DNA from: Faecimorpha stercoravium
GTDB lineage: Bacteria > Bacillota > Clostridia > Lachnospirales > Bianqueaceae
Length of the DNA stretch: 57,259 nt
Assembly (NCBI GenBank): GCA_018712555.1
Contig: DVGT01000039.1
Location: 1 to 57,259 of the forward strand
Direction of reading: 5' to 3'
The stretch's first letter is position 1, and every line of letters starts with the position of its first letter. Shown here piece by piece: positions 25,160 through 31,175 of this stretch. The position numbers were made by a program, and so were the translations under genes. The notes beneath the pieces were generated by a model, which saw only the letters and a program-made list of their open reading frames with translations, did no database searches and was not told the DNA's origin.

Positions 25160-26926
25160 ATGGATATGATCAATCTGACAATAGACGGACAGGCGGTTCA
25201 GGTAGAAAAGGGCAGTACGATTCTGGACGCGGCAAAAAAGCTGGGAATCGAGATTCCTACGCTCTGTCATCTGCATATGCATGAGATTGGCCTGAATAAT
25301 CAGCCGGCTTCCTGCCGGGTCTGCGTGGTTGAGGTGGAAAAGCGCCGCAATCTGGCGCCGGCCTGCGCCACACCGGTGGCCGAGGGCATGGTGGTGCACA
25401 CCAATACGCCCAAGGTGCTGGAGGAGAGGCGGACAGTGCTGGAGCTGATGCTTTCTGACCACCCGAAGGATTGCCTGACCTGCGCGAAGGCAGGAGAATG
25501 CGATTTGCAGAAGGTCTCTGAGAAGATGGGCATTCGGAAGATCCGGGTAACAGGAACAGCGCAGTCCACCTATCCTTTGGATACCAGTGTATCGATCGTA
25601 CGCGATATGAATAAGTGCATCATGTGCAGACGGTGCGAGACAGTCTGCAACCAGGTACAGACCGTGGGCGCGCTTTCTGGCGTGAATCGTGGTTTTGAGG
25701 CCGTGGTCTCCACCTCCTTCCAGGTACCACTTGCGGAGTCCGTATGTACGTATTGCGGACAGTGTGTGCAGGTGTGTCCTGTGGGCGCGTTGACCAGCAA
25801 CACCAGCGCGGTCGATCGACTGATGGCCGATCTGGCTGATCCGGATAAAGTTGTGGTGGTCAATACGGCGCCGGCGGTTCGTGCAGCGTTGGGCGAAGAG
25901 TTTGGCTATCCTGCGGGCACATCCGTCACGGGCAAGATGGTAGCGGCACTGCGCAAGATCGGGTTTGACTATGTATTTGATACCGATTTTGCGGCAGATA
26001 TGACGATCATGGAAGAGGCGACAGAACTGGCAGAACGCCTGCAGAAGTACATCAAGGGCGAGCCGGTGGCGCTGCCGTTGATGACTTCCTGCTGTCCAGC
26101 CTGGGTGAATTTCATCGAGACGCAGTATCCGGAGTATCTGGATCTGCCGTCTTCTGCGAAGTCTCCGCAGCAGATGTTCGGCTCAATCGCCAAGAGTTAT
26201 TTCGCGGAGAAACTGGGTGTACAGAGAGAACAGCTGGTGGTCGTCTCCATCATGCCCTGTATCGCCAAGAAGTACGAGGCCCAGCGCGAGGAGTTTTCTG
26301 TGGATGAGAATCCGGACATCGATTATTCGATCAGTACGCATGAGCTGGCCGGACTCATCAAGCAGTTCAACTTCGACCTGAAGAATCTGGAAGAGGACGA
26401 TTTTGATGATCCTCTGGGCGAATCTACCGGCGCGGGCGTGATTTTCGGCAAGACGGGCGGCGTCATGGAAGCGGCGCTTCGTACGGCCTACGAGTGGCTG
26501 ACTGGCGAGACACTGGAGAAAGTGGAATTTGATGATATTCGCAGCACTTCCTCTGGCATTCGGAAGGCAGCAGTTCAGATCGGAGATCTGACGATCAATG
26601 TGGCGGTAGCCAGTGGTCTGGGGAATGCTCGCAAGATCATGGAAGAGATCAAGGCAGGCAATCCGGACAATCTTCACGCGGTGGAGATCATGGCCTGTCC
26701 CGGCGGCTGCGTGAATGGCGGCGGACAGCCGTATCATCACGGTGATTTCAGCGTCATTCGGAAACGTCAGGCGGCCTTGTGCGGAGAGGACGTAGAGAAG
26801 AAGATCCGCAAATCTCACGAGAATCCTTTCGTGAAAAAACTCTACGCGGACTACATGGGCGAGCCGGGACACGGCAAAGCGCATGAACTTCTGCATACCA
26901 CATACGCAGCCAAGGAAAAGGTATAA
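25160..26926 (+). CDS. hydA: [FeFe] hydrogenase catalytic subunit HydA
   Basis: This 588-residue subunit holds the H-cluster and interconverts protons and H2, probably bifurcating electrons between NADH and ferredoxin together with HydBC. The N-terminal [2Fe-2S] domain (residues 1-80) has LCHLHMHEIG, CRVC and AC. A His-Cys3 motif (DHPKDCLTCAKAGEC) and a 2x[4Fe-4S] domain (CIMCRRCETVC, CTYCGQCVQVCP) follow. The H-cluster signatures are TSCCPAW, MPCIAKKYEA and MACPGGCVNGGGQP. The small C-terminal subunit-like domain ends HENPFVKKLYADYMG. It lacks the extra C-terminal [2Fe-2S] domain of some homologues. The start is ATG 25160 after AAGGGGGGACAG; the more internal ATG at 25166 is an alternative. 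Confidence 0.96.
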   Translation: MDMINLTIDGQAVQVEKGSTILDAAKKLGIEIPTLCHLHMHEIGLNNQPASCRVCVVEVEKRRNLAPACATPVAEGMVVHTNTPKVLEERRTVLELMLSDHPKDCLTCAKAGECDLQKVSEKMGIRKIRVTGTAQSTYPLDTSVSIVRDMNKCIMCRRCETVCNQVQTVGALSGVNRGFEAVVSTSFQVPLAESVCTYCGQCVQVCPVGALTSNTSAVDRLMADLADPDKVVVVNTAPAVRAALGEEFGYPAGTSVTGKMVAALRKIGFDYVFDTDFAADMTIMEEATELAERLQKYIKGEPVALPLMTSCCPAWVNFIETQYPEYLDLPSSAKSPQQMFGSIAKSYFAEKLGVQREQLVVVSIMPCIAKKYEAQREEFSVDENPDIDYSISTHELAGLIKQFNFDLKNLEEDDFDDPLGESTGAGVIFGKTGGVMEAALRTAYEWLTGETLEKVEFDDIRSTSSGIRKAAVQIGDLTINVAVASGLGNARKIMEEIKAGNPDNLHAVEIMACPGGCVNGGGQPYHHGDFSVIRKRQAALCGEDVEKKIRKSHENPFVKKLYADYMGEPGHGKAHELLHTTYAAKEKV

Positions 26927-26934
26927 TTTAGTAG

Positions 26935-26966
26935 AAAAGGGTGAGCCAAGTGCTCGCCCTTTATTA
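26935..26966 (+). terminator. Terminator after hydCBA
   Basis: AAGGGTGAGC pairs with GCTCGCCCTT (one G-T pair) around CAAGT and runs into TTATT. It closes the hydrogenase operon. Confidence 0.75.
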
Positions 26967-26999
26967 TAAAACGAAGCTCTTCTCCGTCCCCTCAAAACC

Positions 27000-27028
27000 T
27001 TGATTTTAAGCCATTTTTGTGCTATAAT
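27000..27028 (+). promoter_or_regulatory. Promoter of the intact nuclease-like gene
   Basis: TTGATT (27000-27005), a 17-base spacer and TATAAT (27023-27028), 25 bases before the start codon. Its upstream half closely resembles the gyrB promoter (shared AAAACCTTGATTTTA). Confidence 0.75.
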
Positions 27029-27053
27029 CCCCCTTTACGAAAGGGGGATTTCT

Positions 27054-27854
27054 ATGGAAGATATTGCCATTCGCATCGTGAAGCTGATGCAGGAAATCAA
27101 GCAGTGCGTGGCCTACAGTATCTCGGCCAAACGCTCCAAAGGAACGCAGAAGACCCAGTACTATTATCAGTACACAAAAGATCACAAGCGCAAGCAAAAG
27201 CTCATTCCTTCGAAAGACGTGAAACAGGTCCTGGCAGACTTCGCGCGCAAGCAGGAGCTGAAACGACAGCTCAAGGCCCTGCAGGCCAGCGTGCCATGCG
27301 AAGAGATACAGGATGTCCGGGCCCGGGTGCGCTTCTTCACGCAGTTCGGCCTGCCCCGGGATCCCTTTGATCCTGAGCAGGTGAAGCCTCGCAATGAGCC
27401 CAATGTCTACCTGGACGGCACGACGCGCGACTCCAAGAGCGAGATCATCATTTCGCTGCTTCTGGAGCTCTTGAAGATCACCTATTACTACAATACCGAG
27501 CTGCAGACGCGCGACGGAAGCTATCGCAAGCCGGATTTCATCCTGAATCGCCAGATTCTCTGGGAACATCTGGGGAAAATGGACGATGCTTCTTATGCTG
27601 TTGTTCAGCGCCAGAAGCTGAAAGAATACAGGGCACTTGGAATCGACAAGCTGATGTTCACGACAGAGATCTACAATCCTGAAAAGAAGACCTCTGTGCT
27701 GAATTTGCAGGAGATCGTGAAGAAGTTTGTAGAGTTCCAGCTGATCTCTACGCGCCTGGCCAAGAGCCTGTTCCGAAAAACAAGAGCCCAGAATCGGAAG
27801 CCGATTAGAATGAGATACGATGCTAAGCCTAAAGAGGACTGGAAAAATATGTAA
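27054..27854 (+). CDS. PD-(D/E)XK nuclease-like protein of unknown function
   Basis: The protein has 266 residues from ATG 27054, preceded by GAAAGGGGG. Residues 1-85 are basic and helical (KRSKGTQKTQYYYQY, then a Lys/Gln-rich coiled coil). The C-terminal half carries LDGTTRDSKSEIIISLLL, then RDGSYRKPDFILN, then WEHLGKMDDASYAVVQRQKLKEY and FTTEI. The Glu of SKSE, the Asp of PDF and the Glu of WEHLG are spaced like the active site of PD-(D/E)XK nucleases, whose EHLG variant occurs in several helicase-linked families; this is inference. No named family was recognised. A frameshifted paralogue lies at 1-626. The GTATAC repeat array begins 136 bases downstream. Confidence 0.68.
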   Translation: MEDIAIRIVKLMQEIKQCVAYSISAKRSKGTQKTQYYYQYTKDHKRKQKLIPSKDVKQVLADFARKQELKRQLKALQASVPCEEIQDVRARVRFFTQFGLPRDPFDPEQVKPRNEPNVYLDGTTRDSKSEIIISLLLELLKITYYYNTELQTRDGSYRKPDFILNRQILWEHLGKMDDASYAVVQRQKLKEYRALGIDKLMFTTEIYNPEKKTSVLNLQEIVKKFVEFQLISTRLAKSLFRKTRAQNRKPIRMRYDAKPKEDWKNM

Positions 27855-27917
27855 AAGTTGAAAAATTGGCTTCTTCCGGGGACAAGATCTGTCCCTGCGC
27901 GAAAATGAAACCTCAGA

Positions 27918-27938
27918 CCCCAGGAAGGGGATTTTTTA
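27918..27938 (+). terminator. Weak terminator after the nuclease-like gene
   Basis: CCCC and GGGG pair around AGGAA and are followed by ATTTTTT. The stem is short, so termination may be partial and transcripts could enter the repeat array. Confidence 0.4.
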
Positions 27939-27989
27939 TGCCCTGATGATGGAAGAAACTGGGAATTTCTCGTCAGGTTGCCCGGGCCT

Positions 27990-29440
27990 GTATACTCGAA
28001 TTTTCAGAATCTGGGCAGGTTCGTGGTCTGGAGCGTATACAGTATACTCAATTTTTCAGGGCCCGGGCAGGCTCCTGGTTCGGAGCGTATACAAAAAGCT
28101 CGAAAAGCCCGGGCCCGGGCGAAATCTGTATACTCAAATTTTCAGGGCCCAGGTCAGGTTCCGGGTCTGGAGCGTATACAAGATACTCGAAAAGCCTGGG
28201 CCCGGGCAGAATCTGTATACTCAAAAATTCCGGGCCTGGGCAAGCTCCTGGTTGCTGGCGTATACAGAAAGCTCGAAAATCCAGGGCCCAGGCAGGATCT
28301 GTATACTCAAATTTTCAGGGCCTGGGCAGGTTCCTGGTTGCTGGCGTATACAGAAAGTTCGAAGAACCTGGTCCCGGGCAGAACCTGTATACTCAAAAAT
28401 TCAGGGCCCGAGCAGGTTCCTGGTTCGGAGCGTATACAAACAAGCTCGAAAATCCAGGGCCCAGGCAGGATCTGTATACTCAAAAATTCAGGGCCTGGGC
28501 AGGTTCCTGGTTGCTGGCGTATACAAACAAGCTCGAAAAGCCAGGGACCAGGGCGAAATCTGTATACTCAAAAATTCAGGGCCCGGGCAGGCTCCTAGTT
28601 AATGGCGTATACAGCATGTTCGAAGAACCTGGCCCCGGGCAGAACCTGTATACTCAAAAATTCAGGGCCCAGGCAGGCTCCTGATTCCTAGCGTATACAA
28701 GATACTTGAAAAACTGGGCCAGGGCGAAATCTGTATACTCAAAAATTCAGGGCCCGGACAGGTTCCGGGTCGATAGCGTATACAGAAAGCCCGAAGAACC
28801 TGTATACTCAGATTTTCAGGGCTCGAGCAGGCTCTTGGCCCGGGGCGTATACAGCATGTTCGAAGAACCTAGATCCGGGCAGAACCAGTATACTCAAAAA
28901 TTCAGAGCCCAGGCAGGTTCCTGGTCGATAGCGTATACAGAAAGCTCGAAAATCTCGGGCCCCGGGCAGAACCTGTATACTCAAAAATTCAGGCCCCAGG
29001 CAGGTTCCTGGTCGATAGCATATACAGAAAGCTCGAAAAGCCCAGATCCGGGCAGAATCAGTATACTCAAATTTTCAGGATCTAGGGAGGTTCCTGGTCG
29101 ATAGCGTATACAAAAGGCTCGAAAAGTCCGGGCCCGAGCAGAACCTGTATACTCAAATTTTCAGAGCCCAGGCAGGTTCCTGGTCGATAGCGTATACAGA
29201 AAGCTCGAAGAACCTAGATCCGGGCGAAATCTGTATACTCAAAAATTCAGGCCCCAGGCAGATTCCTGGTCGATAGCGTATACAGAAAGCCCGAAGAACC
29301 TGTATACTCAGATTTTCAGGGCTCGAGCAGGCTCTTGGCCCGGGGCGTATACAGCATGTTCGAAGAACCCAGATCCGGGCAGAACCAGTATACTCCAATT
29401 TTCAGAGCCCAGGCAGATTCCTAGTCGACAGTGTATATAA
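27990..29440. repeat. Tandem array of about 86-bp units centred on GTATAC palindromes
   Basis: There are 18 occurrences of GTATACTC, at 27990, 28042, 28128, 28215, 28301, 28387, 28474, 28562, 28648, 28733, 28802, 28888, 28975, 29061, 29147, 29233, 29302 and 29388. Each alternates with a second GTATAC of a different context (GCGTATACAGAAAG), at distances of about 46 and 41 bases. Between them lie GC-rich blocks such as GGGCCCGGGC and the inverted pair CAGGTTC / GAACCTG. Most periods are 86-88 bases; 52- and 69-base intervals mark shortened units. Units differ by point changes. There are no direct-repeat/spacer features of CRISPR and no credible genes. The left end abuts a nuclease-like gene; the right end decays (GTGTATAT) before the anti-sigma gene. 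Confidence 0.93.
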
Positions 29441-29442
29441 AT

Positions 29443-29475
29443 TGGGAGACTGCTACGAAATACGCAGCAGCCTTC
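29443..29475 (-). terminator. Possible terminator of the sigma/anti-sigma operon
   Basis: On the minus strand CTGCTGCG pairs with CGTAGCAG around a short loop, followed by a T-poor tract. It lies just after the anti-sigma stop codon and at the edge of the repeat array. It is weak. Confidence 0.35.
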
Positions 29476-29480
29476 AAAAG

Positions 29481-30155
29481 TCAAAAATCGACATCGGGCA
29501 AGGGCCCATTTTCGATGAGCTGGCAGAGAACTTGGGTGAGATCAATACGCAGGGTTTCCTGGGTGCTTTCTTCGCCGGCGCATTCGATGTAAAAAGTCTG
29601 CCCATCCAGCATAAAGGTCGCATAATAGATCATGGTGCGAATTCCATGGCTATTGGCGCGAGAACGATAGTAACCAGCCTGGATCGCTACGCCATTCACA
29701 TAGCTGGTGGTTTCATGACCTTCTATGAAAGTATCCTGCAAAATGGCATTTGTCGTAGAGATTGTGAAGTTTACAGTGCCGATATTACCTTCAAAGCCCA
29801 GAAGAGAGAGATCTTCTTGATTCCAGATGCCGATCGCGCTGGCAGACAAGCCGGGAAAAAGGAGTTCAAGCTCAGCGGAGGCCAGTTCTCGGGAACGAAC
29901 AGAGAGTGCCAGATCCTGAGAAGATAGCGAAGAGGCAGGGGCAAAACAAAGAGTATCGCCACTAGCAAGTGTGATCACCTGAGACTGCGGACGAAGCTGC
30001 CACAGGCCCAGGGCAAGGATTAAAACCAGGCAAGCGGCCAGAGAAGCCATGCGAAATAGATGTCGCTTTGACACGGGGGTCGTATACTCTATGGCCTCGG
30101 AAATATAGCGATCGTTTAGATTAGCGAGTGCATGAGAGAGTCGTTGCGTTTTCAT
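29481..30155 (-). CDS. Membrane anti-sigma-factor-like protein
   Basis: The protein has 224 residues. The ATG (30155) overlaps the sigma factor stop in ATGA. Residues 1-30 are a short cytoplasmic part (LSHALANLNDRYISEAIEYT), residues 33-52 one membrane helix (ASLAACLVLILALGLWQL), and the rest an extracytoplasmic beta-rich domain. This topology and gene pairing match anti-sigma factors that hold an ECF sigma at the membrane until a signal arrives. No zinc-binding anti-sigma motif is visible, so the assignment rests on context and topology. Confidence 0.7.
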   Translation of the reverse strand: MKTQRLSHALANLNDRYISEAIEYTTPVSKRHLFRMASLAACLVLILALGLWQLRPQSQVITLASGDTLCFAPASSLSSQDLALSVRSRELASAELELLFPGLSASAIGIWNQEDLSLLGFEGNIGTVNFTISTTNAILQDTFIEGHETTSYVNGVAIQAGYYRSRANSHGIRTMIYYATFMLDGQTFYIECAGEESTQETLRIDLTQVLCQLIENGPLPDVDF

Positions 30156-30706
30156 AGAATTCCCTCCTGAATCAGATATTGTCGAAGTTGTTTGCGGAGC
30201 CGGGTGAGGCGTACAGAGACGTTTTTTTCGCTCTTGTGTACCTGCCCGGCGATTGTCTGATACGAATCGCCGAACCAGTATCGGCGTACAAAGATGACGC
30301 GGTTCTCCTGGGAAAGCGTGTCTAAAAAATGTTCCAGGGCTTGCGTGAGTGTCTGGGCTGCCAGGTTCGACCAGACGTCTTCTGAGCCTGGCAGGATCTC
30401 AGCCAATTCTTCCAGTGCCACGTCATATTGGCTATCGCGTTTGGCAGCGGATATGTGCTCATGTTTTTTCAGGGACAGGTTGCGAACGATTTTGCAAAGA
30501 TAGGCGCTTAAGGAATGGGGGCGCGCAGGCGGAATGGCATTCCATATGCCCAGGTAGGCGTCGTTGACGCATTCCTCAGCATCCTGTTGGTTGTTGGTAA
30601 GCTGATAGGATAATGCATGACAGAGACGGCCGTATTTTGCGTCCAGTGCGGTGATGGCGTCTTCTGAGCGCTGCCAGAAAAGTTCGATGATCTGTTCATC
30701 ATCCAT
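30152..30706 (-). CDS. ECF-type RNA polymerase sigma factor
   Basis: The protein has 184 residues from ATG 30706 after GAGGAGGTG (an in-frame GTG at 30715 overlaps that site). Region 2 shows ALSYQLTNNQQDAEECVNDAYL and AYLCKIVRNLSL. Region 4 shows FVRRYWFGDSYQTIAG and KSEKNVSVRLTRLRKQLRQYL, a sigma-70 helix-turn-helix. It has no region 1 or 3, as expected for an ECF factor. It is coupled to the anti-sigma gene. Two GTAGTTT copies 21 bases apart just upstream (minus strand, about 30727-30755), with a CGTA, could be its own promoter; this is tentative. Confidence 0.9.
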   Translation of the reverse strand: MDDEQIIELFWQRSEDAITALDAKYGRLCHALSYQLTNNQQDAEECVNDAYLGIWNAIPPARPHSLSAYLCKIVRNLSLKKHEHISAAKRDSQYDVALEELAEILPGSEDVWSNLAAQTLTQALEHFLDTLSQENRVIFVRRYWFGDSYQTIAGQVHKSEKNVSVRLTRLRKQLRQYLIQEGIL

Positions 30707-30798
30707 AGGGAACACCTCCTCTACCTATAAACTACGATTTGGTGAGTGAAAACTACATCCATGCTAACATAATTTTTGAAAAAAAGCAAAAAATAGGC

Positions 30799-30827
30799 TT
30801 GACAAATACCGGGCGGGGGTATATGAT
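30799..30827 (+). promoter_or_regulatory. csoR-copA promoter
   Basis: Consensus TTGACA (30799-30804), a 17-base spacer and TATGAT (30822-30827). The spacer is filled by a CsoR-type operator, so repressor binding would block RNA polymerase. Confidence 0.85.
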
Positions 30828-30853
30828 GGTTGCAGATACCCTGTGGGGGTATT
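30805..30853 (+). promoter_or_regulatory. Two CsoR operators
   Basis: Two GC-rich dyads have the CsoR pattern ATACCC-n4-GGGGGTAT: ATACCGGGCGGGGGTAT (30806-30822) in the promoter spacer and ATACCCTGTGGGGGTAT (30836-30852) just before the csoR ribosome binding site. Copper binding to CsoR releases such sites, which fits autoregulation of csoR-copA. Confidence 0.8.
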
Positions 30854-30869
30854 TGGAAGGAGAGATATC

Positions 30870-31163
30870 ATGGAGTGTTGTGCACATAAGAAGCATACGC
30901 CGCGTGATGAGGAGACGCAGAAGGCACTGCAGAATCGGCTGAATCGGATTATGGGGCAGCTGAACGGGATTAAAAATATGGTGGATGAAAACAGATATTG
31001 TGGAGATATTCTGATACAAGTAGCCGCGGTACAGAGTGCGCTGCAGAGTGTAGGATATATGATACTGCAAAATCACATGGAGACCTGTGTGGTAGAGGAG
31101 ATTCAGCAGGGGAATCTGCAGATTGTGGATGAGGCTGTGGATCTGATCAAGAAGCTCAAGTAA
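30870..31163 (+). CDS. csoR: Copper-sensing repressor CsoR
   Basis: The protein has 97 residues from ATG 30870 after GGAAGGAGAG. It is an all-alpha DUF156/CsoR repressor with no classical helix-turn-helix. The conserved LNRIMGQLNGIKNMVDENRYC helix gives Cys44, and helix 2 gives His69 and Cys73 (NHMETC), the C-H-C copper(I) site. An extra N-terminal Cys pair (MECCAHKKH) may also bind metal. It controls the downstream copper ATPase through the two operators at 30805-30853. The gap to copA is 12 bases. Confidence 0.93.
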   Translation: MECCAHKKHTPRDEETQKALQNRLNRIMGQLNGIKNMVDENRYCGDILIQVAAVQSALQSVGYMILQNHMETCVVEEIQQGNLQIVDEAVDLIKKLK

Positions 31164-31175
31164 GGAGAGGATGGT

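Noticed and set aside
27946..28602. Long rightward open frames (about 206-218 codons) across the GTATAC array
   Set aside because: Two frames are open at the same time because the repeat lacks stops. They have no ribosome binding site, no recognisable motif and only repeat-derived Gly/Pro/Gln-rich residues, and they break where unit length changes.
28706..29104. Another open frame in the array (132 codons)
   Set aside because: Same repeat-derived sequence; no start signal.
27990..29440. CRISPR array
   Set aside because: Units are similar along their whole length with no unique spacers of fixed size, and no cas genes are present.
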